Source: Brevibacterium sediminis (GTDB lineage: Bacteria; Actinomycetota; Actinomycetes; Actinomycetales; Brevibacteriaceae). From it: a stretch of 64,000 nucleotides of DNA. Shown one piece after another: positions 16,579 through 26,246 of the stretch; position 1 is the stretch's first letter, and every line of letters starts with the position of its first letter. The notes under the pieces are model-generated. The model was not told the DNA's origin and searched no databases. It saw only the letters and a program-made list of their open reading frames with translations. The position numbers were made by a program, and so were the translations under genes. The stretch is taken from contig NZ_JABKDD010000006.1 of the NCBI RefSeq assembly GCF_013623905.1, forward strand, positions 166,514 through 230,513, given 5' to 3'.

Positions 16579-17995
16579 CAGACGCCTCCTCGTGGTCAGT
16601 CAGTTCGTCGGCGTGAATGACGGAGACCTTCGTGAGTGCACGCGGCAGCGAACACGATTTGACACTGAGGCTCTCCCGAACGGACGTCCTTGCGCCGCCT
16701 CCTCCCGCCGGCCCGTTGGTATAGAGCGCCTCGACCTCGGCTCCGATCGCAGAGGCGCGTCTGCGGCTCTGAGCAGCTCCTGCCACCCGCAGTCGCACTT
16801 CGGGCGGATCTGCCACATCGCTGAGACCTCTGAAGCTGGCTCCGGCGCCGATGAACTCTACCGAGAGTTCGGATTCCCGATATCCGTGTATGCGCTCCAA
16901 CCGACGTACGACGATGTCTGCCGCGAGCTGGGCACGCAACAGAGCCCGCGGGCCGGCATAGGTGATCTGTCCTTCTGCTTCCCACCCGCCGAGGTAGCCC
17001 AATGTCACCTTGAGCTCGACTGGTGCGGCAACTCCTTTTCCACCAGTTACAGCGATCCGGTCGGACCCGACCTCTCGGAGTACTGTTCCAGTGAAGTCTG
17101 CGACCACGTCCGGGGTGACGTAGGCACCGGGGTCGGCCACTTCGTAGAGCAGCTGCTCCGTGCAGGTCCGGACGGTGACGGCGCCTCCGGTACCCGCGAG
17201 CTTCCCAATGACGGCGTCGCCGCTGGGTGAGACATCGGCGTAAGGGAAGCCGAGACGGTCCAACCCTGCCACGGGCTTCGTCATCGGGTCGGCGAAGTAT
17301 CCACCGGTGACCTGGCCTCCGCATTCGAGGAGGTGGCCGATGACAGTGGCCTGCCCGATGTGGTCGGAATCGTCGTCCGACCAGGAGAAGCTGTGGCTCA
17401 GCGGCCCGACGTACAGCGAGGGATCGGCAACTCTGCCGGTGATGACGATGCGTGCACCTTCGTCGAGCGCACGTCGGATGCCGGATGCGCCGAGGTAGGC
17501 GTTGGCAGAAGCGAGCCGGGGCTCCGAGCTGGCAGCCGGTTGGGAGTCTTCCCACCTAAGGGGATCCGTCGCAAGCACTTGGTCGAGCACATCGTCACCG
17601 ATGACAACTGCCACCGGCATGTCAATGCCCATGTCGTCGAGAAGCCCAGCGACGGCGCGCCCTGCTGTAAGCGGATTCGCTGCTCCGCCATTGGTGATGA
17701 TGCGAGTTCCGTTGGCCGAGCAGTGCGGTGCGGTGAGCCGGATCCTATCGAGCAGAGTCGGATCGTAGCCCGCAGAGGGGTCATTCAGCCGGGCTTTCTG
17801 AGCGTTCGCGACCGTCCGTTCGCCGAGGAGCTCGAAGACGAGGAAGTCGAGATGCCCAAGCTGCGCGAGCTCGAGGGCCGGGTCGAGACGGTCGCCGGCG
17901 AACCCTGCTCCCGATCCGATGCGAACTGTCCCAGGTTCTGGCGGATCAGCTTCTCTGGCCGTTGAGCCCAGATCCTGTGCTTTTACGATACCCAC
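16562..17995 (-). CDS. AtuA-family (DUF1446) acyclic terpene utilisation-like protein
   Basis: 477 residues from a GTG at 17995 that overlaps the transporter stop by 13 bases; a longer frame runs into the transporter gene and is rejected. N-terminus RIGSGAGFAGDRLDPALELA and DFLVFELLGERTVANAQ are family hallmarks, followed by ITNGGAANPLTAGRAV and VITGRVADPSLYVGPL. AtuA is needed for acyclic terpene use in Pseudomonas, but its reaction is not established. The actual substrate of this CitMHS-linked version is unknown; a carboxylate is likely. Confidence 0.87.
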   Translation of the reverse strand: MGIVKAQDLGSTAREADPPEPGTVRIGSGAGFAGDRLDPALELAQLGHLDFLVFELLGERTVANAQKARLNDPSAGYDPTLLDRIRLTAPHCSANGTRIITNGGAANPLTAGRAVAGLLDDMGIDMPVAVVIGDDVLDQVLATDPLRWEDSQPAASSEPRLASANAYLGASGIRRALDEGARIVITGRVADPSLYVGPLSHSFSWSDDDSDHIGQATVIGHLLECGGQVTGGYFADPMTKPVAGLDRLGFPYADVSPSGDAVIGKLAGTGGAVTVRTCTEQLLYEVADPGAYVTPDVVADFTGTVLREVGSDRIAVTGGKGVAAPVELKVTLGYLGGWEAEGQITYAGPRALLRAQLAADIVVRRLERIHGYRESELSVEFIGAGASFRGLSDVADPPEVRLRVAGAAQSRRRASAIGAEVEALYTNGPAGGGGARTSVRESLSVKSCSLPRALTKVSVIHADELTDHEEASDGREV

Positions 17996-19443
17996 AGCGG
18001 AATCACTCCTAGTGCGATGGCGACGATGGTGACGACGATGCTGACCAGCCACAGCCAGCCGGTGGCGCGGATGATGTGCTTGCCGATCGGGACCCCGGCT
18101 AAGCCGACAAGCAGATAGAAGGAGCCGGTCAACGGGCTGATGGGGAAGCCCAGTGTCTCCTGCCCGATGATCGATGCCTGACCGAGGACGACCGGATCGA
18201 TGCCGTAGGTGCTGCCGACGCTCGCCAGCACGGGCAAGAGCCCGAAATAGTATGCGTCCGGGCCGAACAGCAGACTCATCGGCACGCCGAGCACAGCGAC
18301 GATGATCGGCAACACCGGCATGACGCCGGCGGGAAGCACAGCGGTCGCCGACTTGGCCATCGCCTCGATCATTCCGCTTTCGTCGAGCACTCCCAAGAGC
18401 ACACCCGCTGCCAACAGAGTGCTGGCCATGAGCATGCATGATTTGGCGTTGAGGTCGAACTGTTCGGACTGACCCGCCATTCCGCGATGGTTGATCAGCA
18501 GAGCGAGAATCGTTGCAACCATAAAGGTCAGTGCGGGTGAGATCACGCCAGTCATCATCGTCGCCAAGGCAGCGACGAGCACGACACCATTGAGGACGAG
18601 CGACAGCACCGTCGGCCCCGCCTCCGCTGGACCGCGAGTGGAGTTCGAATCACCCGCAACATCGGTTCCGTCGGGTGAGCCCGATCCCGCCGTCTGGTCG
18701 GTTCCAGCCGTTTCCTCCGAACCCTGTGCTGATCGGATTGTGCTGGATGCCTCCGCCGAACGGCCGGCTTCTGCAGCCGACGTCGCTGCGACCATCACCG
18801 AGTCGGCAGAGTCGTCAGCAGGCACCCGGTCGAGCCGCTTTGCTTCACGATGCCCGAGGTACCAAGCCACTGCCAGAGCCGCAATGATCCCAGCGATCTG
18901 AGCCGGGATGAGAGGGACCCACAAGTCGTTCGCATCGACCTTGATCGTTGCCGCCGCACGGGCAGTCGGCCCTCCCCAGGGCAACATGTTCATGACGCCG
19001 GCGCCCAGCGCCACGCACGTCGACAGCGTCAACCGGCTCATCCCGAGACGCTGGTAGAGCGGCAGCATGGCTGGGATCGTGACCAGGAACGTCGTCGCAC
19101 CTGCACCGTCGAGGTGAACGACACATGCCAGAAGTGTGGTCGCAACGGCTACGTTGCGCGGTGAGGATCCGCCGAACCTGATGATCCGATCGATGATCGG
19201 GTCGAAGAATTTCGCATTGCGCAGGATTCCGAAGAAGACGATGGCGAAGATGAACATGACGACGACGTCTGCGACTCCCGCGATTCCGGCTGAGACGAAT
19301 TCACTGATGTCGGTCGGCGACTGTCCGGCGATCAGCGCCGCGACGAGCGGCACTCCGGCCAATGCGACGACCGGAGAGACCTTCTGCGTGAGCAACAACG
19401 CCAGAATGATGAGCATGGTGACATAGCCGATAAGTGAAAGCAC
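17983..19443 (-). CDS. CitMHS-family carboxylate transporter
   Basis: 486 residues with about 12 membrane segments. CitMHS features include VVHLDGAGATTFLVTIPAML and ALGAGVMNMLPWGGPTARAA. The family imports citrate or related acids as a metal complex with protons. A ~70-residue Ser/Ala/Thr/Asp-rich insertion sits between the two halves (about residues 205-275), longer than the usual central loop. It is the first gene of a three-gene unit with the AtuA-like pair and diverges from a LysR regulator. Confidence 0.88.
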   Translation of the reverse strand: MLSLIGYVTMLIILALLLTQKVSPVVALAGVPLVAALIAGQSPTDISEFVSAGIAGVADVVVMFIFAIVFFGILRNAKFFDPIIDRIIRFGGSSPRNVAVATTLLACVVHLDGAGATTFLVTIPAMLPLYQRLGMSRLTLSTCVALGAGVMNMLPWGGPTARAAATIKVDANDLWVPLIPAQIAGIIAALAVAWYLGHREAKRLDRVPADDSADSVMVAATSAAEAGRSAEASSTIRSAQGSEETAGTDQTAGSGSPDGTDVAGDSNSTRGPAEAGPTVLSLVLNGVVLVAALATMMTGVISPALTFMVATILALLINHRGMAGQSEQFDLNAKSCMLMASTLLAAGVLLGVLDESGMIEAMAKSATAVLPAGVMPVLPIIVAVLGVPMSLLFGPDAYYFGLLPVLASVGSTYGIDPVVLGQASIIGQETLGFPISPLTGSFYLLVGLAGVPIGKHIIRATGWLWLVSIVVTIVAIALGVIPLWVS

Positions 19444-19530
19444 CTTTGATTCCCTTCTCGATGAACGTATTCATCCTCGTTGAGCATGAGTAGGACCGTC
19501 CAATATCCGTTGCGGCTAGACTCATGATTT

Positions 19531-20427
19531 ATGGTTATCAATCTGTCCTTGCACCACCTGCGAGCAATCGAAGCGGTGCAGCGCACGGAGAGTTTCACCC
19601 GTGCGGCCGAGGAGATCGAGGTCAGCCAGCCGGCTCTCAGCCGTACCGTCGCGGAGGCAGAGCGACGCATCGGCACACAACTGTTCGAGCGCACTACCCG
19701 CAAGGTCACCGCAACGGTTACCGGCACCGAAGTGGCACTGTACGCCGCACACGCAGTTCGCTCGTTCGACTCGGCATTGGAACGGATCTCCGGCTTCGTC
19801 ACCGGCAGTTCGGGGCAGGTGAGAATCGCCTGCCTGCCATCGTTGGCAGCAACCGGTTTGCCCGAGGTCGTTCACGCGTTTCGCCGGGAGTTCCCGGAGG
19901 TCGAACTCGTCATCCGTGATGCGGCTCAGGATCAGGTCGTGCCGATGGTGACCGAAGGGACGGTGGACATCGGCCTCGTCGCCTTCACGGACTCTCTCCC
20001 TGCCGATCTGGCAGTGACTCCATTCCTGTCCGATCCTTTCGTCGCAATCGTTCCACGCGGTCATCGATTGGCTGCACGCGCATCTGTGCGGTGGGAGGAG
20101 TTCCACGGCGAAGAGTTCGTCGGCTTCAACTCCGTGACGAGCATCGCGCCGATGGTGCGGCGAACTCTGCTCAAGGCAGCAGCAGAACCCCATGAAGTGC
20201 AGACGGCAGATACGATTCCCGCGGTCGGCGGCATGGTGGCAGCAGGTATGGGCATCACCGCAGTACCGAGGTTGGTCGTCCCCCTGATGAATTTCAGCGA
20301 TCTCGTCAGCATCCCGATCATGCCCACCATTGAACGCAAACTGGTGATCGCCTACCTTTCCGATGCTCCGCTCCCGCGCCCGGTCTTCAACTTCAAACAG
20401 CGACTGATCGAGTCAGCCGCCGAGTGA
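19531..20427 (+). CDS. LysR-family regulator of the AtuA/CitMHS unit
   Basis: 298 residues. The N-terminal helix-turn-helix is LRAIEAVQRTESFTRAAEEI with QPALSRTVAEAERRIGTQLF (residues 8-55). The effector domain starts around 90 (GQVRIACLPSLAATGLPE). It is separated from the transporter gene by 87 bases, so one shared regulatory region serves both. By analogy the ligand is the acid imported by the carrier. Confidence 0.9.
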   Translation: MVINLSLHHLRAIEAVQRTESFTRAAEEIEVSQPALSRTVAEAERRIGTQLFERTTRKVTATVTGTEVALYAAHAVRSFDSALERISGFVTGSSGQVRIACLPSLAATGLPEVVHAFRREFPEVELVIRDAAQDQVVPMVTEGTVDIGLVAFTDSLPADLAVTPFLSDPFVAIVPRGHRLAARASVRWEEFHGEEFVGFNSVTSIAPMVRRTLLKAAAEPHEVQTADTIPAVGGMVAAGMGITAVPRLVVPLMNFSDLVSIPIMPTIERKLVIAYLSDAPLPRPVFNFKQRLIESAAE

Positions 20428-20444
20428 CTGGCGAAACGCTGAAA

Positions 20445-20477
20445 CGCCCCGGCTTCGCACTGTGCGAAGCCGGGGCG
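20445..20477. terminator. Strong bidirectional hairpin between convergent genes
   Basis: CGCCCCGGCTTCGCA-CTG-TGCGAAGCCGGGGCG: 15-base perfect arms around a 3-base loop. Serves the LysR gene on the plus strand and the bkd operon on the minus strand. Confidence 0.9.
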
Positions 20478-20521
20478 CTCAAGCTCCCGGAGCCGGTCAG
20501 AAGCCGGCGCCCGGGCGAGAA

Positions 20522-21982
20522 TCAGGCCAACATCAGAGTCGGGTCCTCCAGACCCCGTCCGACGTCGGCGAGGAACTTCGAGATGATCTCGCCGTCGACG
20601 ACACGATGGTCGGCGCTGACCGACAGCGTGGTGATCTCGCGCGGAACGATCTCGTCGTCCACCACCCACGGCTTCTTCCGGACCTGTCCGAACGCGAGGA
20701 TCGCGGCCTCACCAGGATTGATGATCGGCGTACCGGCATCGACTCCGAAGACACCGACATTCGTGATCGTGATCGTGCCCCCGGCCTGATCGGCCGGCGG
20801 CGTCTTGCCCGACCGCGCCAGAGCGGTGAGATCCTGAATGCCCTGCGCCAGTTCGCCCAGCCCCATGGCCTGCGCGTTCTTGATGTTCGGCACGATCAGT
20901 CCGCGCGGAGTGGCGGCCGCGATGCCGAGGTTGACGTACTTCTTCACGACGATCTCGTCGCCCTCGAGGCACGAGTTGATCCGCGGGTTGCGTCCCACGG
21001 CCCACGCCACTGCCTTGGCGACGATGAGCAGCGGCGAGACCTTGACGTCCTCGCCCAGGAACTTCGTCGACTTCAGCCGGCGGACCATCGCCATCGTCTC
21101 GGTGACGTCGACGTCGAGGAATTCGGTGACGTGCGGCATCGTGAATGCTGAATCGACCATGGCCTTCGCCATCATCTTCGTCACGCCCTTGAACGGGATC
21201 CGCTCTTCGAGCGCTCCCTGATCACTCGCCGAGGCGGCCGCCGGTGCCGTCGCACCCGACGTGGGAGCGGCGGTCTGGTTGGCGGCGGCGTGCACATCGT
21301 CGCGCGTGACGTCCCCGCGGGGCCCGGTCGGTGTCACCTGGGAGAGGTCGACGCCCAGATCCTTCGCGAGCTTCCGCACGGGCGGCTTCGCCAGCGGCTT
21401 GCTCGGTGAAGCGGGAGCCGAAGCGGACTGCGACTGCGCTGCCGGAGCAGGTGCCGACGCCGACTGTGCCTGAGCCGCCGGAGCCGCGGCCGGTGCAGGC
21501 GCGGCCGCCTCCGCAGCCTGGGCAGCTGAGGCAACCGGGGCAGCCGACGCTGCGGGAGCGGCGCCAGCGGCGGGAGCGGGGACGGAAGCGCCCTTCCGCG
21601 GACGCCGCTTCGACGACGTCTCCTTCGCTCCATAACCGACGAGAGTGGCTCCGCCGTCGGCATCACCGGAGGCATCGACCGACTTCTCAGCCGAACCGGA
21701 AGCCGGCGCATCAGCGGAGGCGGGGGCCGCCTCGGTGTTGGCATCATCTCCGCCGAACCGGATGATCGGGGTGCCGACCTCGATGGTCTGGCCCTCCTCG
21801 ACAAGGAGCGCACCGACGGTGCCGGCCTGCGGACTGGGCAGCTCGACGAGCGATTTCGCGGTCTCGATCTCGACGAGAATCTGGTTGACGGTGACAGTGT
21901 CGCCGGGGGCGACCTTCCACGCGACGATGTCGGCCTCGGTCAGGCCCTCACCGACGTCGGGAAGAGGAAATTCGAATGACAT
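20522..21982 (-). CDS. Dihydrolipoamide acyltransferase (E2) of a branched-chain 2-oxoacid dehydrogenase
   Basis: 486 residues. Domains in order: one lipoyl domain (residues 1-78, lipoyl Lys43 in [13 protein letters not shown]), a long Ala/Pro linker, an E1/E3-binding domain (about 190-225, [14 protein letters not shown]), and the acyltransferase core with the catalytic motif [11 protein letters not shown] near the C-terminus. It transfers the acyl group from E1 to CoA. The Ala/Pro linker has about 100 residues. It is the last gene of the operon, 18 bases after E1 beta. E1 alpha sequence features favour the branched-chain over the pyruvate complex. No E3 gene is linked. Confidence 0.92.
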   Translation of the reverse strand: MSFEFPLPDVGEGLTEADIVAWKVAPGDTVTVNQILVEIETAKSLVELPSPQAGTVGALLVEEGQTIEVGTPIIRFGGDDANTEAAPASADAPASGSAEKSVDASGDADGGATLVGYGAKETSSKRRPRKGASVPAPAAGAAPAASAAPVASAAQAAEAAAPAPAAAPAAQAQSASAPAPAAQSQSASAPASPSKPLAKPPVRKLAKDLGVDLSQVTPTGPRGDVTRDDVHAAANQTAAPTSGATAPAAASASDQGALEERIPFKGVTKMMAKAMVDSAFTMPHVTEFLDVDVTETMAMVRRLKSTKFLGEDVKVSPLLIVAKAVAWAVGRNPRINSCLEGDEIVVKKYVNLGIAAATPRGLIVPNIKNAQAMGLGELAQGIQDLTALARSGKTPPADQAGGTITITNVGVFGVDAGTPIINPGEAAILAFGQVRKKPWVVDDEIVPREITTLSVSADHRVVDGEIISKFLADVGRGLEDPTLMLA

Positions 21983-22000
21983 TCTTGACTCTCCTCGAAA

Positions 22001-22978
22001 TCAGTAGGACAGGGCCCGATCGACACCATCGAAGATGCGATCGAGGTCGGGCAGGTAGTGCTCTTCCATCCGCGAACCGGGGTACGGGGTGTGGTAGCCG
22101 CCGACCCGGATGACCGGGGCTTCGAGGTTGAAGAAGCAGCGTTCGGTGATGCGCGCGGCGATCTCCGAACCCAGCCCCAGGAAGGTTGGAGCCTCATGGG
22201 CGACGACCAGTCGGCCGGTCTTCGTCACGGACTTCTCGATCGCGGTGAAGTCGATCGGGTTGAGGCTGCGCAGGTCGATGAGTTCGACGCTCTTGCCTTC
22301 CTCGGCGGCCGCGGTGACCACGTCCTGCGCGGTCGGCACCAGCGGGCCGTAGGCGACGAGGGTGACGTCGGTGCCTTCGGACACGACGCGGGCGTCATGC
22401 ATGCCCAGCTCGCCTCGGGCCGACGTGTCGACGTCCCCGCGCATCCAGTAGCGACGCTTGGGTTCGAAGAACATCACCGGATCCTCGCTCTTGATTGCGT
22501 CCTGGATCATCCAGTACGCGTCATGAGCGTTCGACGGGGATATGAGCCGCAGTCCCGCATGGTGGGCGAACACGGTCTCGGGGCTCTCCGAATGGTGCTC
22601 GGGTGAGCCGATGCCGCCGCCGTAGGGCACGCGGATGACCAACGGGATGTTCTCTTTGCCCAGGGTGCGGTTGTACAGCTTCGCCACCTGGGTGACGATC
22701 TGGTCATAGGCCGGGAAGATGAACGCGTCGAACTGGATCTCGATGACGGGACGGTAGCCGCGGATGGCCATGCCGATCGAGGTGCCGACGATGCCGGATT
22801 CGGCCAGCGGGGCATCGATGACACGCTGCGGACCGAAGTCCTTCTGCAGACCCTCGGTGACGCGGAAGACGCCGCCGAGTTTGCCGATGTCCTCGCCGAT
22901 GAGGACGACCTTCGGGTCGTCCTCCATGGCCTTGCGCATTCCGGCGGTGATCGCCTTCGAGAGGGGAAGTTTCTCCAT
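22001..22978 (-). CDS. Branched-chain 2-oxoacid dehydrogenase E1 component, beta subunit
   Basis: 325 residues, typical length. Transketolase pyrimidine-binding domain with VVLIGEDIGKLGGVFRVTEG and PLAESGIVGTSIGMAIRGYR, and a C-terminal domain with LIDLRSLNPIDFTAIEKSV. With the alpha subunit it decarboxylates branched 2-oxoacids from Val, Leu and Ile. Its ATG overlaps the alpha-subunit stop by one base (TGATG), which couples their translation. Confidence 0.94.
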   Translation of the reverse strand: MEKLPLSKAITAGMRKAMEDDPKVVLIGEDIGKLGGVFRVTEGLQKDFGPQRVIDAPLAESGIVGTSIGMAIRGYRPVIEIQFDAFIFPAYDQIVTQVAKLYNRTLGKENIPLVIRVPYGGGIGSPEHHSESPETVFAHHAGLRLISPSNAHDAYWMIQDAIKSEDPVMFFEPKRRYWMRGDVDTSARGELGMHDARVVSEGTDVTLVAYGPLVPTAQDVVTAAAEEGKSVELIDLRSLNPIDFTAIEKSVTKTGRLVVAHEAPTFLGLGSEIAARITERCFFNLEAPVIRVGGYHTPYPGSRMEEHYLPDLDRIFDGVDRALSY

Positions 22979-24132
22979 CAGGCCTCACCCGCATCGGCGA
23001 ACGAGGCCTGGTATGCCAGGAATTCGGCACGTTCCTCGTCGACGAGGGAGTGGGGTTCCGCGGTGACATGGGCGAACATCTCGACGCCGTCGGGGTTCTC
23101 CATGGTCATGCAGTTGTGGCGGATGCGGGCGGCGAGGGTGTCGGCCTCGGCGTCCACCTCGGCGAAGAATTCGTCGCTGGTCTCGGTGTGCTTGCCCAGG
23201 TAGGCCTTGAGGCGGGTGATCGGGTCGCGGTCCTCCCAGATCTCCTCTTCGGCCTTGTCGCGGTACTTCGTCGGATCATCGGCCGTGGTGTGGGCGCCGC
23301 GACGATAGGTGAAGGCTTCGATGAGCATCGGGCCGTGGCCGGCGCGCACGGAGTCGAGGCTGGCGCGGGCCACGGAGTACATCGCGATGATGTCGTTGCC
23401 GTCGACGCGGATGCCGGGGACTCCGAATCCTTCGCCGCGGGTCGACAGCGGGGCTGCGGACTGGACGTGAGTGGGTTCGGAGATGGCCCACTGGTTGTTC
23501 TGGCAGAAGAACAGAACCGGGGCGTGGAAGGCTCCGGCGAAAGTCAGCGCCTCGGAGACGTCGCCCTGCGAGGTCGCACCATCGCCGAAGCAGGCGATGG
23601 AGACAGTGTCGCGTTCGATGTCGCCGGTGCCGACGTCGCCGTCCATGGAGATGCCCATGGCGTAGCCGGTGGCGTGCAGGGCCTGCGAGCCGATGACGAT
23701 GGTGTAGGTGTGGAAGCGGTGCTCCTGCGGATCCCAGCCGCCGTGGTTCTGACCGCGGAAGATGCTGAGCAGGGTTTCGGGTTCGACACCGCGGGTGTAG
23801 GCGAGGCCGTGTTCGCGGTAGGTGGGGAAGACGAAGTCTTGGGGGCGAGCGGCCCGTCCCATGCCGATCTGGGCTGCTTCCTGTCCGAACAGAGGTGCCC
23901 ACAGGCCCAACTGTCCCTGACGCTGCAGAGCAGCTCCTTCGGCGTCGATGCGGCGGACCAGGACCATATCCCGGTAGAAGCCGCGCAGATCCTCATCGGT
24001 GAGTTCTGCTGCGAAGGCATCGTACTCACCGGATTCGACGCGGTTTCCGTCTTCGGTGAGCATCTGGATCATTCTGGGCTCCGAGGACTGACTGTGGGCA
24101 GCGCCGGTTCCCACTGAAATGTTGGAGGTCAT
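22978..24132 (-). CDS. Branched-chain 2-oxoacid dehydrogenase E1 component, alpha subunit
   Basis: 384 residues from the ATG at 24132, which has an AAAGGAG site. The thiamine diphosphate motif GDGATSQGDVSEA ends in FFCQNNQW (around residues 190-220). YTYRxGxHTTxDDPT, seen as TYRRGAHTTADDPTKYR, is the phosphorylation-loop region typical of branched-chain E1 alpha. First gene of the E1a-E1b-E2 operon. Products feed branched acyl-CoA into catabolism or branched fatty-acid primer supply. Confidence 0.93.
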   Translation of the reverse strand: MTSNISVGTGAAHSQSSEPRMIQMLTEDGNRVESGEYDAFAAELTDEDLRGFYRDMVLVRRIDAEGAALQRQGQLGLWAPLFGQEAAQIGMGRAARPQDFVFPTYREHGLAYTRGVEPETLLSIFRGQNHGGWDPQEHRFHTYTIVIGSQALHATGYAMGISMDGDVGTGDIERDTVSIACFGDGATSQGDVSEALTFAGAFHAPVLFFCQNNQWAISEPTHVQSAAPLSTRGEGFGVPGIRVDGNDIIAMYSVARASLDSVRAGHGPMLIEAFTYRRGAHTTADDPTKYRDKAEEEIWEDRDPITRLKAYLGKHTETSDEFFAEVDAEADTLAARIRHNCMTMENPDGVEMFAHVTAEPHSLVDEERAEFLAYQASFADAGEA

Positions 24133-24598
24133 TTCAGTTCTCCTTTGTTCGAGGTCCATCTTCACCGGAGGTGACCAGTGGTGGACCGTGTCCGTCGGGC
24201 AGGCCCTCGGATGTGAGAACTCGCCCTCGAGTGATCTGATTCACAGGTGATATCACAATACCGAATCCACTCACTGCTTGCCACTCTCCCCATGCGGTTC
24301 GAGTATCAAAAGTGCAGGTCAGGAACAGACTATGGCCCGAGCTCGACACATGTGGCCGAGTTCCAAAGCGTTCCGTGGACAATTGTCGATCACGGCAGAG
24401 ATGCTCCATCGTCCGACCAATGCACATCCGAGCACCGAGGCGGCCCTTCTTCGGGAGGTCGTGCGCGGGTTTCGCACGATCCCATCGCTCGCCGGGGCGG
24501 CCCATCTTCGGGAGATCGAGTGCAGGTCCCATGAGCTCCGTTGGTGCACCGGGGTGTCCCATCGTTTCGATGCCGAGTGCCGTTCCGCGAAACCGAGT
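24133..24598. other. Gene-free leader of the bkd operon with degenerate repeats
   Basis: No supported gene. Its distal part holds three degenerate ~55-base units that open with GGCGGCCC or a variant followed by ATC/CTTCTTCGGGAG: about 24440-24494, 24495-24548 and 24549-24580. The third is the most decayed. The first carries a copy of the window's iterated CCGAGGCGG motif. Confidence 0.45.
24247..24256. promoter_or_regulatory. Perfect palindrome in the bkd leader, candidate operator
   Basis: GTGATATCAC is a perfect 10-base palindrome about 115 bases upstream of the E1 alpha start, with a further TCACAGGTGA overlap on the left. The form is typical of GntR or Lrp-type operators. No regulator gene is adjacent, so the binding protein is unknown. 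Confidence 0.35.
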
Positions 24599-26116
24599 TC
24601 AATGACGTCTGCGCTTGCCCTGGTAGTCGCGCGTCTTCCCGAGATCACCGGTGAAGAAGCCTGAGTTCTTCGAGGTGAAACGGTCGACTGCGGAATTCCC
24701 GCCCTTCAGCAGCAGTCCGATCGAGGCCGCATAGGCGACGGACGAGTGCGCTGCCCCGGCCGAGGCGAACATCGCATCGAGTTCGGCATCGGTCTTGTCC
24801 GCCAGTTCGGGGACCTTGCGCAGTTCGTCGGGGTCGTAGTCGACAGTGATCGTCGACCAGTTCTTCGTCGCCGGGTTCTCATTGCCGTCGAGATCGGGGA
24901 CGAGGTCCTGTTCGTGCTCGATCGAAAGCACGTCGATTCCCGAATCGATGGCGAAATCGGAGACCGGAGCACCGACCGTCATCAGGGCAGTGACGTTGAC
25001 ATCGTCGAGGAACGCGGGGTCCGCGGCCAGAGAGCCTGCGGTGATTCCTCCCTGCGAATATCCGACGAGCATGACCTCGGCGCCGCGACCGATCCCGGCA
25101 TCGGCGATCGCCTGGCGCACCATTTCGCGCATCACGGTGTCGTTGCCGGCCATGCCCTGCACGTTGGTCGTCAGGTCCGTCGTATTGTCACCCGACTTCG
25201 GAGACCAGTCGGTGGTGGCCGGGACGTAGACGATATAGCGGGTCGTCCCATCGGGTCCGACGACCTCCTCGATGCGGACCTGTCCGGAATCGGCTCCGCG
25301 GTGGCAGTTCGCTTCGCGGATGAAGAGGTCTTCGACGTCACGCGGCGGTTCTTTGTGCGGAGCAGTCAGGCCTTTCGCCCTCCACACCTCGACATCGGAG
25401 GGCAGCAGCAGTCCGAACGCGTTCGCACCTGCCAGGACCCAGATCGTCATCGACGTCGAGTCGTGCGGCCAGAACGCGTGATCACCTTCGGAGTCGAGGA
25501 TGAACGGAGGCAGCCCGAAGAATCCGACGACGAAGCCCGGCAGCACATGCTCGATGACGGCCCCGGTGACGTCGGACTGTTCGAACGCGAACGTGATCAG
25601 CGCTTCCTTCGCTTTCGCCTTCGTCTTGCCCAGGTCGATGCCGAACTGCTTGGTGATGACATCGTCGAGTCCGGTGACGTCGAGGATCTTCGTGAGCACG
25701 ACGACCTGAGCGCCGACGACGAGCGCAACGGGAATGATGACGGGCAGGCTGAGTGCGATGATGCGGCCGGTCGCGTACCCGAGAGCGTCGAGCAGTCCGC
25801 CGAAGACTTCGCTGATGCCCTTCTCCGCCTGCCGGTATGCGAAGGCAGCGGCACGAACGGCGAGCAGTGTCGCCTCGAGTTCGAGCACCGAGGCGGTCAG
25901 CTGGGCGTGGAACCGGATCCGGCAGGCATCGAGGTTGAGCGCCGTCACCGGAGCGGGGACCTGGGTGAGCAGGGTCGCGAGGTCGAAGTCTCCGACAGCG
26001 GCGTCGACGGACAGATCACCGACGTCGGCGATGACGGTCTGCAGTGCGTCTCCGCTGCCGTCGGCGCGTTCGTCGACGGTGATCCGACCGCCTCCGCGGG
26101 TCGTCGAGTCGATCAT
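24599..26116 (-). CDS. Alpha/beta-hydrolase-fold protein with helical N-terminus; possible secreted effector
   Basis: 505 residues. The N-terminal third is helical (LTASVLELEATLLAVRAAAF), followed by a hydrophobic stretch about residues 115-140 (IIALSLPVIIPVALVVGAQV). The C-terminal half is a hydrolase domain whose nucleophile elbow is VGYSQGGITAG. An acidic residue lies in EHEQDLVPDLDG and a histidine in AGAAHSSVAY, so a Ser-Asp-His triad is plausible. The layout recalls PE-PPE-type hydrolases and type VII secreted enzymes. The 81-residue WXG100-like gene and an unknown gene precede it on the same strand. Substrate unknown. Confidence 0.65.
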   Translation of the reverse strand: MIDSTTRGGGRITVDERADGSGDALQTVIADVGDLSVDAAVGDFDLATLLTQVPAPVTALNLDACRIRFHAQLTASVLELEATLLAVRAAAFAYRQAEKGISEVFGGLLDALGYATGRIIALSLPVIIPVALVVGAQVVVLTKILDVTGLDDVITKQFGIDLGKTKAKAKEALITFAFEQSDVTGAVIEHVLPGFVVGFFGLPPFILDSEGDHAFWPHDSTSMTIWVLAGANAFGLLLPSDVEVWRAKGLTAPHKEPPRDVEDLFIREANCHRGADSGQVRIEEVVGPDGTTRYIVYVPATTDWSPKSGDNTTDLTTNVQGMAGNDTVMREMVRQAIADAGIGRGAEVMLVGYSQGGITAGSLAADPAFLDDVNVTALMTVGAPVSDFAIDSGIDVLSIEHEQDLVPDLDGNENPATKNWSTITVDYDPDELRKVPELADKTDAELDAMFASAGAAHSSVAYAASIGLLLKGGNSAVDRFTSKNSGFFTGDLGKTRDYQGKRRRH

Positions 26117-26246
26117 CGCGGGTCTCCTCTCATGCCCCGGTCGCTGCCGCCCTCATGCCCCGGTCTCTGCCGGTCGCTGGTGCCACGAGCCCACGGGGCC
26201 ACGAACTCCCGGTCGTCAGCCGCTGCCGCCGTCAGTGCTGCCGCCG

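Noticed and set aside
17996..18439. N-terminal extension of the AtuA-like frame into the transporter gene.
   Set aside because: The extension is His/Arg-rich shadow sequence of the CitMHS gene; the GTG at 17995 gives the conserved AtuA N-terminus.
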